Positions 44,268-54,047 of a stretch of 64,000 bases of DNA are shown here, in pieces. Origin of the DNA: Hyphomicrobiales bacterium (GTDB taxonomy: Bacteria; Pseudomonadota; Alphaproteobacteria; Rhizobiales; Xanthobacteraceae); the NCBI GenBank assembly GCA_017305715.1, contig JAFKKG010000027.1:62001-126000 (forward strand), read 5' to 3'. A program made the position numbers and the translations under genes. The notes under the pieces were generated by a model. That model did not search any database, had not been told where the DNA came from, and saw only the letters and a program-made list of their open reading frames with translations. Each line of letters starts with the position of its first letter. Position 1 is the stretch's first letter.

Positions 44268-44392
44268 GCGCTCGATCCTTGACAGGCGATGCAATCAACT
44301 TGGTACGCCCCTTGGTCGGGTTCAAGCCGGCCGGCGTTCACATCCCCGCGTTCATTTGGCGGCAAAGATAGCCCGAGTAGTGGGCCAGGCCC

Positions 44393-46012
44393 TCAGGCCT
44401 TCTTCTTCACATCCTTGATGTGAGAGAACACGATGCCCTCGGCGCGTTCCTTGGTGTAGCCGAGATAGAACTCGTTCTTGGCGAGGAACACCGGGTCGCC
44501 ATCGACGTCGTCGGCGACGCCGGAGCCGTTGGCCGCGATGAACGTGTCGAGCTTCTTGCGGTCGTCGGAGGAAATCCAGCGCGCCAGCTGGAACTCGGAA
44601 ACTTCGAATTCCACCGGCAGCGAATATTCGGCGTCGAGGCGGGCTTTCAGCACGTCGAGCTGCAGCGGGCCGACCACGCCGACCAGCGCCGGTGCACCGT
44701 CCCGCGGGCGGAACACCTGCACGACGCCCTCCTCCGACATCTGCTGCAGCGCTTCCTTCAGCTTCTTGGCCTTCATCGCGTCCGTCAGCCGCACACGGCG
44801 GACGATTTCCGGTGCGAAGCTCGGCACGCCGACGAAAGTCAGATCCTCGCCCTCGGTCAGCGTATCGCCGATCCGCAACGTGCCGTGGTTGGGAATGCCG
44901 ACGACGTCGCCGGCATAGGCTTCGTCCGCCACCGAACGGTCCTGGGCAAAGAAGAATTGCGGCGAGGACAGCGACATGTTCTTTCCGGTGCGCACCAGCT
45001 TGGCCTTCATGCCGCGGCTGAGTTTTCCGGAGCACAGCCGCGCGAACGCGATGCGGTCGCGGTGGTTCGGATCCATATTGGCCTGGATCTTGAAAACGAA
45101 GGCGCTCATGCGCGGCTCCGATGCCTCGACCTTGCGCAGGTTGGAGTCCTGCGCGCGCGGCTCCGGCGCAAAGCGGCCGAGGCCTTCCAGCAAATCGCCG
45201 ACGCCGAAATTACGCAGCGCGCTGCCGAAATAGACCGGGGTCAGATGCCCCTCGCGGAACGCCTCGAGCTCGAACGGCTTGCAGGCTTCCGAGACCAGCG
45301 CGAGTTCCTCCTTGACCTCGGCGACGTCGAGATTGGCGTTGCGGCCGGCGAGATCGGCGATATCGATCTGTTGCGCCGCGCCGGTCTTGGCGCCGCCGCC
45401 TTCCAGCAGGCGTATGCCACCGGTTGCGATATCGTAGGTGCCGAGAAAGTCGCGGCCGCGGCCGACCGGCCAGGTCATCGGCGTGGTGTCGAGCGCCAGC
45501 GTCTTCTCGATCTCGTCGAGCAGTTCGAACGTGTCGCGGCTCTCGCGGTCCATCTTGTTGATGAAGGTGATGATCGGGATGTCGCGCAGGCGGCACACCT
45601 CGAACAGTTTTCGCGTCCGCGCCTCGATGCCCTTGGCGGCGTCGATCACCATGACGGCGGAATCGACCGCAGTCAGCGTGCGATAGGTGTCCTCCGAAAA
45701 GTCCTCGTGGCCCGGCGTATCCAGTAGGTTGAACACCAGGCCATCGAATTCGAAGGTCATGACCGAGGTGACCACCGAGATACCGCGCTCGCGCTCGATC
45801 TTCATCCAGTCGGAACGGGTATTGCGGCGTTCGCCCTTGGCCTTGACCTGTCCTGCGAGATTGATGGCGCCGCCGAACAGCAGCAGCTTTTCCGTCAGCG
45901 TGGTCTTGCCGGCGTCCGGATGGGAGATGATGGCAAAGGTCCGCCGCCGCGCCACTTCATCTGAAAGCGGCGACCGGGACGGCGATTCGGCTGAGGCGGC
46001 AATGTCGGACAT
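44393..46012 (-). CDS. prfC: Peptide chain release factor 3
   Basis: GTPase that recycles RF1/RF2 from the ribosome after termination. 539 aa from ATG 46012. G1 P-loop S-H-P-D-A-G-K-T-T (about 29-37), switch and G3 L-D-T-P-G-H-E-D-F, guanine motif N-K-M-D, and the RF3-specific C-terminal domain with [11 protein letters not shown]. The N-terminal extension of about 20 residues is rich in serine. Single gene, divergent from the guanidine riboswitch and sugE. Confidence 0.94.
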   Translation of the reverse strand: MSDIAASAESPSRSPLSDEVARRRTFAIISHPDAGKTTLTEKLLLFGGAINLAGQVKAKGERRNTRSDWMKIERERGISVVTSVMTFEFDGLVFNLLDTPGHEDFSEDTYRTLTAVDSAVMVIDAAKGIEARTRKLFEVCRLRDIPIITFINKMDRESRDTFELLDEIEKTLALDTTPMTWPVGRGRDFLGTYDIATGGIRLLEGGGAKTGAAQQIDIADLAGRNANLDVAEVKEELALVSEACKPFELEAFREGHLTPVYFGSALRNFGVGDLLEGLGRFAPEPRAQDSNLRKVEASEPRMSAFVFKIQANMDPNHRDRIAFARLCSGKLSRGMKAKLVRTGKNMSLSSPQFFFAQDRSVADEAYAGDVVGIPNHGTLRIGDTLTEGEDLTFVGVPSFAPEIVRRVRLTDAMKAKKLKEALQQMSEEGVVQVFRPRDGAPALVGVVGPLQLDVLKARLDAEYSLPVEFEVSEFQLARWISSDDRKKLDTFIAANGSGVADDVDGDPVFLAKNEFYLGYTKERAEGIVFSHIKDVKKKA

Positions 46013-46098
46013 GAATCGAGCGTTTGGCAGGGAAAACGGGCGCAATCAAGGGCGAATTGGCGATTGCCGAAGCGGGATACAAGCCCCATATCGGGCTG

Positions 46099-46144
46099 GG
46101 GAGGACGACCTTCCGATCAACATCATCCGCGGGGACGACCCTGC
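46099..46144 (+). promoter_or_regulatory. Guanidine-II (mini-ykkC) riboswitch
   Basis: Two small hairpins, each with the tetraloop ACGA closed by G-C pairs: stem 46099-46114 with loop 46105-46108, and stem 46129-46144 with loop 46135-46138, both with six base pairs including one G-U. A 14-nt linker joins them, and the ribosome site GGAGGG of the exporter gene (46152-46157) follows 7 nt later. Two ACGR-loop hairpins next to a small multidrug-resistance exporter gene is the definition of the guanidine-II class, which turns on genes when guanidinium binds. Confidence 0.92.
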
Positions 46145-46163
46145 CTTATCTGGAGGGTTTGTC

Positions 46164-46478
46164 ATGGCTTGGGCTATCTTGTTCGTCGCGGGTCTCCTCG
46201 AAATAGGCTGGGCCATTGGCCTCAAATACACCGAAGGCTTTACGCGGCTGATGCCGTCCGTCCTGACGCTGGCCGCGATGACGGGAAGCATTCTCCTGTT
46301 GGGACTGGCGTTGAAAACGCTGCCGATCGGAACGGCCTATGCCGTGTGGACCGGCATCGGGGCCGTGGGAACGGCCATCCTTGGCATTGCCTTGTTCGGC
46401 GAACCGGCGACCGCCGCACGCCTGGCGAGCATCGGGCTGATTGTGGCCGGCATCGTCGGCCTGAAACTGGTCACCTGA
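46164..46478 (+). CDS. gdx: Guanidinium exporter (SMR family, SugE/Gdx type)
   Basis: 104 aa with four transmembrane helices, the standard size for the small multidrug resistance family. The active-site glutamate is in the first helix (G-L-L-E-I-G-W-A), and the [11 protein letters not shown] segment is typical of SugE/Gdx rather than EmrE. Gdx proteins export guanidinium with proton antiport as a dimer. The guanidine-II riboswitch immediately upstream makes this function very likely. ATG 46164 follows GGAGGG. The 3' end overlaps the convergent phosphate transporter gene by 8 nt. Confidence 0.93.
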   Translation: MAWAILFVAGLLEIGWAIGLKYTEGFTRLMPSVLTLAAMTGSILLLGLALKTLPIGTAYAVWTGIGAVGTAILGIALFGEPATAARLASIGLIVAGIVGLKLVT

Positions 46479-47475
46479 GCAGCACCACCGCCCAATAGGT
46501 CGCGGCGGCCACGATCGCCGAGGCCGGGATGGTGATGACCCAGGCATAGACGATCGAACTGGCCACGTTCCAGCGCACCGCCGAGACCCGCCGCGCCGCA
46601 CCGACGCCGACAATGGCGCCGGTGATGGTGTGCGTCGTCGAGACCGGCACCCCGAGCCAGGTCGCCATGAACAGCGTCGCGGCCCCGCCGGTTTCCGCGC
46701 AGAAGCCCTGCATCGGCGTCAGCTTGGTGATCCGCAATCCCATGGTGCGGACGATCCGCCAGCCGCCCATCAGGGTACCCAGCGCCATCGCCGCCTGGCA
46801 CGCCAGCACCACCCAGAACGGGATGGAGAATTCGGTGCCGAGATGGCCCTGCGAATAGAGCAGCACCGCGATGATGCCCATGGTCTTCTGCGCGTCGTTG
46901 CCGCCATGGCCGAGCGAGTACAGCGAGGCCGAGACGAATTGCAGGATGCGGAAGGCGCGATCGACCGCAAACGGCGTCGAGCGCACCGAGAACCAGGACA
47001 CGATCGCGACCAGCACCAGTGCCAGCAGGAAGCCGACCAGCGGCGACAGCACGATCGCCAGCAGCGTCTTGGTGAGGCCGCTCCAGACCGCAGCGGATAT
47101 CCCCGCCTTCGCCATGCCGCCGCCGACCAGCCCGCCGATCAGCGCATGGGAACTGGACGAGGGAATCCCGAGCCCCCAAGTGATCAGGTTCCAGACGATG
47201 GCCCCGACCAGAGCTGCAAAGATCACGGTCGCATCGACCACGCTCGGCTCGATGATGCCGGTGCCGATGGTGTTGGCGACATGAAGCCCGAACACCAGGA
47301 AGGCGATGAAATTGAAGAAGGCGGCCCACAGCACCGCATATTGCGGGCGCAGCACCCGCGTCGACACGATGGTGGCGATCGAATTCGCCGCATCGTGCAG
47401 TCCGTTCAGGAAGTCGAACAGCAGCGCAACCCCGATCAGGATCGCCAGAACCGGAAGACCAAGCGTGGCGTCCAC
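46471..47475 (-). CDS. pit: Low-affinity inorganic phosphate transporter, PiT family
   Basis: 334 aa from GTG 47475 (the frame extends to 47523 but the extension is not protein-like). About ten membrane segments; PiT signatures [11 protein letters not shown] in the first half and [12 protein letters not shown] in the second half. Imports metal-phosphate with protons. It lies 124 nt downstream of the PhoU-like gene, the standard partner pair. Confidence 0.92.
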   Translation of the reverse strand: MDATLGLPVLAILIGVALLFDFLNGLHDAANSIATIVSTRVLRPQYAVLWAAFFNFIAFLVFGLHVANTIGTGIIEPSVVDATVIFAALVGAIVWNLITWGLGIPSSSSHALIGGLVGGGMAKAGISAAVWSGLTKTLLAIVLSPLVGFLLALVLVAIVSWFSVRSTPFAVDRAFRILQFVSASLYSLGHGGNDAQKTMGIIAVLLYSQGHLGTEFSIPFWVVLACQAAMALGTLMGGWRIVRTMGLRITKLTPMQGFCAETGGAATLFMATWLGVPVSTTHTITGAIVGVGAARRVSAVRWNVASSIVYAWVITIPASAIVAAATYWAVVLLR

Positions 47476-47503
47476 CTGTTGGCCCTGCCCTATGCAATTT
47501 CTT

Positions 47504-47602
47504 TGAGCATGATCTCCGCGCAAACGCCTTCGGCGTTTGTCGCGAAGGAAAACCGGTGCCCACTTTGCGCTAACGCGGCCCTACGGGTCCGGATCATGCT
47601 CA
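47504..47602. repeat. Palindromic intergenic repeat with TGAGCATGATC arms
   Basis: 11-bp inverted arms 47504-47514 and 47592-47602, with an inner perfect hairpin CAAACGCC-TTC-GGCGTTTG at 47521-47539. The right arm includes the stop codon of the PhoU-like gene. The sequence matches the GAGCATGATC...GATCATGCTC element repeated in Bradyrhizobium genomes. Located between cotranscribed genes, it may affect mRNA processing or relative expression. Confidence 0.75.
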
Positions 47603-48244
47603 TACCTGTTCGATCACGATGGAATTGATTTCGTTGGCGACATCGTCAAAGCGATCCGAGACCTTTTCGAGATGCTTGTAGATCTCGGCGCCGACCACGA
47701 AATCCATGACATTGGCGTCACGGTGTTTGAGGAACAGCTCCTTCAGTCCGATGTCGTGGAGGTCGTCGACGCGGCCCTCGAGCTTGCCGATCTCCTCGGT
47801 GATCGCCGTCAACATCGCGACGTTGTCGCCAATTGCCTGCATCAGTGGCAAGGCACGGCCCACCAGATTGGCGCACTCGACCAGCAGCGTGCCCATTTCG
47901 CGCATCGGCGGCTCGAAGGTCCGCACCTCGAACAGCACGACCGCCTTTGCGGTCTGCTGCATCTGGTCGATGGCGTCGTCCATCGCCGTGATCAGGTTCT
48001 TGATGTCGCCGCGGTCGAACGGGGTGATGAAGGTGCGCCGGACTGCCGTCAGCACTTCGCGGGTGATGCTATCCGCGTCGTTCTCGAACTGATTGACGCG
48101 CTGGCAGAACACCGGGGTCTCGTCACCGCCGCGCAGCATGTCCTGCAGCGCCTGGGCCCCCTGCACCAGGGTCTGGGAATGGCGGGCAAACAGGTCGAAA
48201 AACCGCTCTTCCTTCGGCAAGAAATAGCGAAACCAGCGCAGCAT
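47600..48244 (-). CDS. PhoU-like DUF47 phosphate transport accessory protein
   Basis: 214 aa, wholly helical. Segments such as F-E-N-D-A-D-S-I-T-R-E-V and D-R-G-D-I-K-N-L-I-T-A-M-D-D-A-I-D hold the acidic metal-binding repeats of the DUF47/PhoU_div family (TIGR00153-like). These proteins pair with Pit transporters and modulate their activity. Upstream ATGs at 48253 and 48277 are possible starts. No promoter elements noted in the 152-nt gap upstream. Confidence 0.88.
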   Translation of the reverse strand: MLRWFRYFLPKEERFFDLFARHSQTLVQGAQALQDMLRGGDETPVFCQRVNQFENDADSITREVLTAVRRTFITPFDRGDIKNLITAMDDAIDQMQQTAKAVVLFEVRTFEPPMREMGTLLVECANLVGRALPLMQAIGDNVAMLTAITEEIGKLEGRVDDLHDIGLKELFLKHRDANVMDFVVGAEIYKHLEKVSDRFDDVANEINSIVIEQV

Positions 48245-48396
48245 CGGCCTCATCCATCGTTCCGGACGGCCACCCAAAGCAGCGCGTCACAAAACTGTCA
48301 TAGACTATTCACGTGGAAAGCGCGCCATGGCAGCCCCCCGGAAAGCGGTCATCCACCGCTTTGTGAGGCATGAAATCCGACGAAAACCGGCGGGAT

Positions 48397-49365
48397 TCAG
48401 AGCGAACGGCGGAAAAAATGCGCGATCTCGCCGATCAGGCCGCGGCGGAAGGTCAGCACACAGGTGACGAAAATGACGCCCTGGATCACCGTCACCCACT
48501 GGCCGAACCCGGCCAGATATTGCTGCATGGCGATGATCACGAAGGCGCCGACCACCGGGCCGAATACCGTTCCGAGACCGCCGACCAGCGTCATCAGCAC
48601 GACCTCGCCCGACATCGTCCAGTGCACGTCGGTCAGCGAGGCGTTCTGCGCCACGAACACCTTCAGCGAGCCGGCAAAACCGGCGAGCGTCCCGGAAAGG
48701 ATGAAGGCCAGCAGTTTGTACTGATCGGTCTTGTAGCCCAGCGAGATCGCCCGCGGCTCGTTCTCCCGGATCGCCTTCAAGACCTCGCCAAACGGCGAGT
48801 TGATGGTCCGATAGATCACGAGGAAACCGCCGAGGAAACCGATCAGCACGACGTAATAGAGCGTTGTCGGCTTGGCGAGATTGAAAATCCCGAACAGATA
48901 GCCCTGCGGGATGCCCTGGATACCGTCTTCGCCATGGGTGAACGGCGTCTGCAGATAGACGAAAAACAGCAACTGCGACAGCGCCAGCGTGATCATCGAG
49001 AAGTAGATGCCCTGCCGGCGGATCGAAACGTAACCGGTGATGACGCCAAGCGCGGCCGCGCCCGCGGTACCGAACAGGATCCCCAGTTCCGGCGACAGGC
49101 CCCAGACCTTCAGCGCGTGCGCGGTGAGATAACCCGCCGTCCCCAGAAACATCGCGTGGCCAAACGACAGCAGGCCGCCGTAGCCGATCAGCAGATTGAA
49201 CGCGCAGGCAAGCAGCGCAAAGCACAGCGCCTGCATCACGAAGAACGGGTAGATGCCGGTCCACGGCACGATGACGAGCAGTGCCGCCATGATCACGAAA
49301 ACGATCATCTCGTCGCGAACGGCGCGCGGGCTTGCCGGCAGGGTATCGTCAGTCAATGCGCTCAT
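48397..49365 (-). CDS. livM: Branched-chain-type ABC transporter permease LivM
   Basis: 322 aa with eight to ten membrane segments and the LivM-type core G-Y-G-G-L-L-S-F-G-H-A-M-F-L-G, plus the later G-G-L-G-T-V-F-G-P-V-V-G-A motif. Second permease of the Liv operon, 1 nt after livH. Imports amino acids, amides or aromatic acids depending on the binding protein. Confidence 0.92.
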   Translation of the reverse strand: MSALTDDTLPASPRAVRDEMIVFVIMAALLVIVPWTGIYPFFVMQALCFALLACAFNLLIGYGGLLSFGHAMFLGTAGYLTAHALKVWGLSPELGILFGTAGAAALGVITGYVSIRRQGIYFSMITLALSQLLFFVYLQTPFTHGEDGIQGIPQGYLFGIFNLAKPTTLYYVVLIGFLGGFLVIYRTINSPFGEVLKAIRENEPRAISLGYKTDQYKLLAFILSGTLAGFAGSLKVFVAQNASLTDVHWTMSGEVVLMTLVGGLGTVFGPVVGAFVIIAMQQYLAGFGQWVTVIQGVIFVTCVLTFRRGLIGEIAHFFRRSL

Positions 49366-49366
49366 G

Positions 49367-50230
49367 TCAGGCCGCCCGTCCAGTCAGTCCCGTTGGCTTC
49401 ACCAGCAACACCAGCACCATCAGCACGAAGACCACGGTGTTTGAAGCTTCGGGATAAAAATATTTGGTCAATCCTTCGATCACGCCAAGCGCAAAGCCGG
49501 TGATGATCGATCCCATGATGGAGCCCATGCCGCCGATGACCACCACCGCGAACACGACGATGATCAGGTCGGCGCCCATCAGCGGCCGGACCTGGTTGAT
49601 CGGCGCGGACAGCACGCCGGCCAGCGCCGCCAGACCAACGCCGAGGCCGTAGGTCAGCGTGATCATCCGCGGCACATTGATGCCGAACGCCCGCACCAGC
49701 GTCGGATTTTCGGTGGCCGCGCGCAGATATGCGCCAAGCCGGGTCTTTTCGATCAGGTACCAGGTGGCAAGACAGACGACCAGCGAGAACACGACCACCC
49801 ACCCGCGATAGATCGGCAGGAACATGAAGCCGAGATTCATGCCGCCCTTCAGCTCGTCGGGGATCGCGTAAGGCAGACCCGAGGAGCCGAAATAATTCTG
49901 GAACACGCCCTGCACGATCAGCGCGATGCCGAACGTCAGCAGCAGCCCGTAGAGATGGTCGAGGCCGGCAAGCCATTGCAGCATGGTCCGTTCCAGGATC
50001 ATGCCGAAGATGCCGACCACGATCGGCGCGATGATCAGCGCCGGCCAATAGCCGAGGCCGGTGAGGTTCAACAGGAAGTAGGCGCAGAAGGCGCCCATCA
50101 TGTAGAGCGCGCCATGGGCGAAATTGATGATGTTGAGCATGCCGAAGATCACGGCGAGCCCGAGGCTGAGCAGCGCGTAGAACGAGCCGTTGATCAGTCC
50201 CACCAACAATTGTGCATAGAGAGCTTGCAT
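49367..50230 (-). CDS. livH: Branched-chain-type ABC transporter permease LivH
   Basis: 287 aa with seven to eight membrane segments. Opens L-V-G-L-I-N-G-S-F-Y-A-L-L-S-L-G and has the motif F-G-M-L-N-I-I-N-F-A-H-G-A-L-Y-M, standard for LivH. Follows the binding protein gene by 87 nt and is coupled to livM. Confidence 0.92.
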   Translation of the reverse strand: MQALYAQLLVGLINGSFYALLSLGLAVIFGMLNIINFAHGALYMMGAFCAYFLLNLTGLGYWPALIIAPIVVGIFGMILERTMLQWLAGLDHLYGLLLTFGIALIVQGVFQNYFGSSGLPYAIPDELKGGMNLGFMFLPIYRGWVVVFSLVVCLATWYLIEKTRLGAYLRAATENPTLVRAFGINVPRMITLTYGLGVGLAALAGVLSAPINQVRPLMGADLIIVVFAVVVIGGMGSIMGSIITGFALGVIEGLTKYFYPEASNTVVFVLMVLVLLVKPTGLTGRAA

Positions 50231-50317
50231 CGGTTTAGCACTCGGTCTCGTTATGACGCTATGTCGCGTGGTGACGCGAAGGCAAGCCCGCCGGCCGGTG
50301 CCGGCGGGCGATAACAG

Positions 50318-51535
50318 TTACTTCTTTACCAGCGGACAGGCGCTTTCCGAAAGCGGCCGGAAAGCCTGGTCTGCCGGCGTGGTGCCGATCAGCTTGTAGT
50401 AGTCCCACGGCCCCTTGGATTCCTCGGGCTTCTTGACCTCGAACAGATAGGCCGGATGCAGCTTGCGGCCGTCGACGCGGATGGAGCCCTTGCCGAACAG
50501 CGGATCGTCGGTCGGCAATTCCTTCATCTTGGCGACGACCTTGGCGCCGTCATGCACGTTGCCGCCCATCGCTTCGAGCGTCTTGAAGTAGTGGATCAGG
50601 CCCGAATAGACACCGGCCTGCACCATCGACGGCTGGGCCTTGTTCTTCATACGGTCGGAAAAGCGCTTCGAGAAGGCGCGCGTGCCGTCGTTGAGGTCCC
50701 AATAGAAGGTTTCGGTGAAGTTCAGGCCCTGCGCCACCTTCAGACCGAGCGAGTGGACGTCGGTGACGAACAGCAGCAGACCGGCGAGCTTCTGGCCGCC
50801 CGCGACGATGCCGAACTCGGAAGCCTGCTTGATCGAGTTGGTGGTGTCGCCGCCCGCGTTCGCCAGGCCCACGATCTTCGCCTTCGACGCCTGCGCCTGC
50901 AGCAGGAACGAGGAAAAATCCGACGAGTTCAGGGGGTGCTTGACGCTGCCGAGCACCTTGCCTCCCGACTTGACGATGACGGCCGTGGTGTCGCGTTCCA
51001 GCGCCGCGCCGAACGCGTAGTCGGCGGTCAGGAAGTACCAGGTATCGCCACCCGCCTTCACCAGCGCCTGACCGGTGCTGTTGGCCAGCATATAGGTATC
51101 GTAAACCCAATGAATCGTGTTCGGCGTGCACTGCGCGTTGGTAAGATCCGACGTCGCAGCACCGGTATTGATCATGATGGAGTTTTTCTCCTTCACGACG
51201 TTATTGACAGCAAGGCCCACGCCAGAGTTCAGCACGTCCATCAGGATGTCGACCTTCTCGACGTCGATCCATTGGCGCGCGATGGTCGTGGCGATGTCGG
51301 GCTTGTTCTGGTGGTCGGCCGATATCAGGTCGATCTTCCAGCCCTTGGCCGCTAGCCCGGAATCCTCGATCGCCATTTGCGCGGCAAGCGTGGAGCCGAC
51401 GCCGCCGAGGTCGGAATACAGACCGGAATTGTCGGTGAGAACGCCGATCTTGATGTTCTTGTCCTGCGCCACCGCCGCGCTCGCGCAGAACGCCAATGCG
51501 GTGCCGAACAAAAGAGCGGAAATTTTCTGTTTCAT
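50318..51535 (-). CDS. Branched-chain-type ABC substrate-binding protein
   Basis: 405 aa with signal peptide (L-L-F-G-T-A-L-A-F-C-A-S-A, cleavage near A-V-A-Q) and the Peripla_BP_6 fold. Member of the cluster with its own livH, livM, livG and livF. Strikingly similar to the orphan at 32178 across the whole protein (most of the last 60 residues identical). Ligand unknown: this family includes amide, urea and aromatic-acid binders as well as leucine binders. Confidence 0.9.
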   Translation of the reverse strand: MKQKISALLFGTALAFCASAAVAQDKNIKIGVLTDNSGLYSDLGGVGSTLAAQMAIEDSGLAAKGWKIDLISADHQNKPDIATTIARQWIDVEKVDILMDVLNSGVGLAVNNVVKEKNSIMINTGAATSDLTNAQCTPNTIHWVYDTYMLANSTGQALVKAGGDTWYFLTADYAFGAALERDTTAVIVKSGGKVLGSVKHPLNSSDFSSFLLQAQASKAKIVGLANAGGDTTNSIKQASEFGIVAGGQKLAGLLLFVTDVHSLGLKVAQGLNFTETFYWDLNDGTRAFSKRFSDRMKNKAQPSMVQAGVYSGLIHYFKTLEAMGGNVHDGAKVVAKMKELPTDDPLFGKGSIRVDGRKLHPAYLFEVKKPEESKGPWDYYKLIGTTPADQAFRPLSESACPLVKK

Positions 51536-51579
51536 ATTCTCTTTCTCTCCCTGAATCTTATTTGCAGTAATCGTACCGA

Positions 51580-52308
51580 TCAGACGCCGAGATAGGTATG
51601 GAGCTTGTCCATGTTGGCCTGCAGCTCCGAATTCGCGAATCCGTCAATTACCTTGCCATGCTCGACGATGTAGTAGCGATCCGCCACCGTCGAGGCGAAA
51701 CGGAAGTTCTGCTCGACCAGCAGAATGGTGAACCCTTCCGACTTCAGCCGCGCAATGGTGTGGCCGATCTGCTGGATGATGACGGGTGCAAGACCCTCGG
51801 TCGGCTCGTCCAGCATCAGGAACCGTGCGCCGGTGCGCAGAATCCTGGCAATCGCCAGCATCTGCTGCTCGCCGCCCGAAAGCTTCGTACCCTGGCTGTT
51901 CAGGCGTTCCTTCAGGTTCGGAAACAATTCGAAAATCTGATCGAGCGACAGCCCGCCCGGACGCACGATCGGCGGCAGCAGCAGGTTTTCGCGCACGTCG
52001 AGGCTTGCGAAAATGCCGCGCTCCTCCGGACAGAAGGCAACGCCCATCCGCGCGATCTTGTCCGACGAGGCGCGGGTGATGTCTACGTTGTCAAAGCGGA
52101 TCGAACCGGTACGCTTGCCGATGATCCCCACTACCGATTTCAGCGTGGTGGTCTTGCCGGCGCCGTTGCGGCCAAGCAGCGTGACCACCTCGCCGGCATT
52201 CACATTGAAGTTGATGCCGTGGAGAATGTGGGATTCGCCGTACCAGGCCTCCAGGTTCTGAACCGATAGAACCGGCGTGGCGCCTGTCTTTGCGGGGGCT
52301 TCCGCCAT
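51580..52308 (-). CDS. livF: Branched-chain-type ABC transporter ATPase LivF
   Basis: 242 aa from ATG 52308, chosen because GAGGTGA lies just upstream; an in-frame ATG at 52323 overlapping livG is possible. Walker A G-R-N-G-A-G-K-T-T, signature L-S-G-G-E-Q-Q, Walker B L-M-L-D-E-P-T-E-G-L, and the LivF-type N-F-R-F-A segment near the end. Partners LivG in the transporter. Confidence 0.92.
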   Translation of the reverse strand: MAEAPAKTGATPVLSVQNLEAWYGESHILHGINFNVNAGEVVTLLGRNGAGKTTTLKSVVGIIGKRTGSIRFDNVDITRASSDKIARMGVAFCPEERGIFASLDVRENLLLPPIVRPGGLSLDQIFELFPNLKERLNSQGTKLSGGEQQMLAIARILRTGARFLMLDEPTEGLAPVIIQQIGHTIARLKSEGFTILLVEQNFRFASTVADRYYIVEHGKVIDGFANSELQANMDKLHTYLGV

Positions 52309-52315
52309 CTTCACC

Positions 52316-53086
52316 TCAGTCATGTCCCGCCCCAAGATAGGCTTCCTTGACGCGCTCGTCCTTGGACAGTTCGGCGTAATTGCCTTCGGCCAGCACCTGA
52401 CCGCGCGTCAGCACCGTGATCGTGTCCGACAGGTTGGCCACGACGTTCAGATTGTGCTCGACCATCAGGATCGTGTACTTCGCCGAAATGCGTTTGATCA
52501 GTGCCGCGACCTTGTCGATATCCTCATGGCCCATGCCGGCCATCGGCTCGTCGAGCAGCATCATCTCCGGGTCGAGCGCCAGTGTCGTCGCAATCTCGAG
52601 TGCGCGCTTGCGCCCATAGGGCATCTCGACCGCGGGCGTATCGGCGAATTCGCTCAAACCGACATCGTTCAACAGCTCACGGGCGCGCCCGTTGAAGCGA
52701 TCGAGCACGCTCTTGGAGCGCCAGAAATCGAATGACGAACCGTGCTGGCGCTGCAGCGCGACCCGCACATTCTCCAGCGCCGTCAGATGCGGAAACACCG
52801 CCGAAATCTGGAATGAACGCACCAGGCCGAGGCGGGCCACGTCGGCCGGCGCCAGCGCGGTGATGTCCTGCCCCTTGTACAGAATCTGGCCCGCCGAGGG
52901 CTTCAGAAACTTGGTCAGGAGGTTGAAACATGTCGTCTTGCCGGCGCCGTTCGGCCCGATCAACGCATGAATACTGCCGCGGCGCACCTTCAGGGCGACG
53001 TCGCGAACGGCAAAGAAACCCGCGAATTCCTTGGTCAATCCGTGGGTTTCGAGAATGAACTCATCGGCCAAACAAACTTCCCCCAT
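52316..53086 (-). CDS. livG: Branched-chain-type ABC transporter ATPase LivG
   Basis: 256 aa. Walker A G-P-N-G-A-G-K-T-T, signature M-P-Y-G-R-K-R (the usual LivG variant), Walker B M-L-L-D-E-P-M-A-G-M, and H-loop V-E-H-N. The ATG at 53086 lacks a ribosome site; a TTG at 53071 preceded by GGGGGAA is an alternative. First gene of the operon livG-livF-binding protein-livH-livM. Confidence 0.92.
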   Translation of the reverse strand: MGEVCLADEFILETHGLTKEFAGFFAVRDVALKVRRGSIHALIGPNGAGKTTCFNLLTKFLKPSAGQILYKGQDITALAPADVARLGLVRSFQISAVFPHLTALENVRVALQRQHGSSFDFWRSKSVLDRFNGRARELLNDVGLSEFADTPAVEMPYGRKRALEIATTLALDPEMMLLDEPMAGMGHEDIDKVAALIKRISAKYTILMVEHNLNVVANLSDTITVLTRGQVLAEGNYAELSKDERVKEAYLGAGHD

Positions 53087-53437
53087 CAGCCGGGCTGCGA
53101 AGTCCCCTCGCGCGCGGCCGATTTTTCCTTGTACGGGCAGGCTCCCCCGGACGTCTTGGAAACCGTCCCGGACCTGCCGCCTCCGGGCCGGAATATGCCG
53201 TCAACGGCGGGGATTAGGCAAGGCGGAAAGCTCGGCAGGGCAACGCACCCGCCCCGGTTCCGAACCCGCCATTAGTCGAATTCGTCGGCCTGGGGTTCGG
53301 GACGCCGTTTTTTCCCTCGACCGGCACACCGGAAAGCCGGCATTAACGGTCTTTTGCTGCAATTCGCCGTTTTCATGGAATATTTGCGCCGCAGGGCGGA
53401 TCATGGCGCGATTTCGCATTGGCAGGGATTTGCGGTT
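53087..53437. other. Gap between divergent livG and PAS gene
   Basis: This 351-nt stretch holds no convincing gene. It contains a short hairpin CCGGCACACCGG near 53321 and, on the plus strand, TTGCTG and GAATAT about 18 bases apart (from ~53353), a possible promoter for the PAS gene. No clear operator for livG was seen. Confidence 0.3.
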
Positions 53438-54043
53438 TTGGAATTCGAAAGCGCGCACCCATCGGTCGTCAAATCGATCAAGCAGCGGGATCTGCTGAAT
53501 GTCTGGCTGCGGCTTTATGCCCGAGCCCAGTCGCTGCCGCGCCTGGACGAATATCAACCGAGCCGGATCGAGGACGAACTTCCCGACCTCGTCTTCTATT
53601 CCATCGAGACCGACCTGCAGCCGCCGCGCCTGACGATCCAGAGCAACGGCACGCGGATGTCGAGCGCCTATGGTACGACCGGCAAGGGCCGTTATCTCGA
53701 CGAGTATCTCGGCCCGAGGCTCGCCCCGATCGTGATGCCCGTCTATTACGAATGCATCGCACGCCGCCTGCCCGCCTACACCATCGCCAATATCGACGAC
53801 ATTTACGGACGAATCGTCGCCTATGAGCGCCTGCTGCTGCCGTTCTCCGATGGCGATGGCAACGTCACCCACATCATCGCATCGCTGAAGACCATCAGCG
53901 AGGACGGCGGTTTCGAGATCAAGAATCTGATGCGCGGAAACGACAAGCTGCCGGTGCTGAAGCTTCGCGCCATCATCGACCGGGAGCTCTTTCATCGCGC
54001 CCCCGGCCGCATTTCGTCCGGCGACATCCTGGAATTCGGCTAG
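53438..54043 (+). CDS. PAS-domain protein (PAS_5 family)
   Basis: 201 aa from a TTG at 53438 (AGGGA upstream). This start is supported by the adjacent degraded copy, whose N-terminus M-E-F-E-S-V-D-P-S-V-V aligns with L-E-F-E-S-A-H-P-S-V-V here. The protein has the layout of small PAS_5 proteins found in many copies in rhizobia: R-I-E-D-E-L-P-D-L-V-F-Y, Y-G-T-T-G-K-G-R-Y-L-D-E-Y-L, and E-R-L-L-L-P-F-S-D-G. Probably binds a small ligand and passes the signal on; no output domain is attached and no partner is adjacent. Confidence 0.78.
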   Translation: MEFESAHPSVVKSIKQRDLLNVWLRLYARAQSLPRLDEYQPSRIEDELPDLVFYSIETDLQPPRLTIQSNGTRMSSAYGTTGKGRYLDEYLGPRLAPIVMPVYYECIARRLPAYTIANIDDIYGRIVAYERLLLPFSDGDGNVTHIIASLKTISEDGGFEIKNLMRGNDKLPVLKLRAIIDRELFHRAPGRISSGDILEFG

Positions 54044-54047
54044 TTCG

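Noticed and set aside
44420-45727. Long antisense frame over prfC
   Set aside because: prfC is certain; the antisense frame has no features of a protein.
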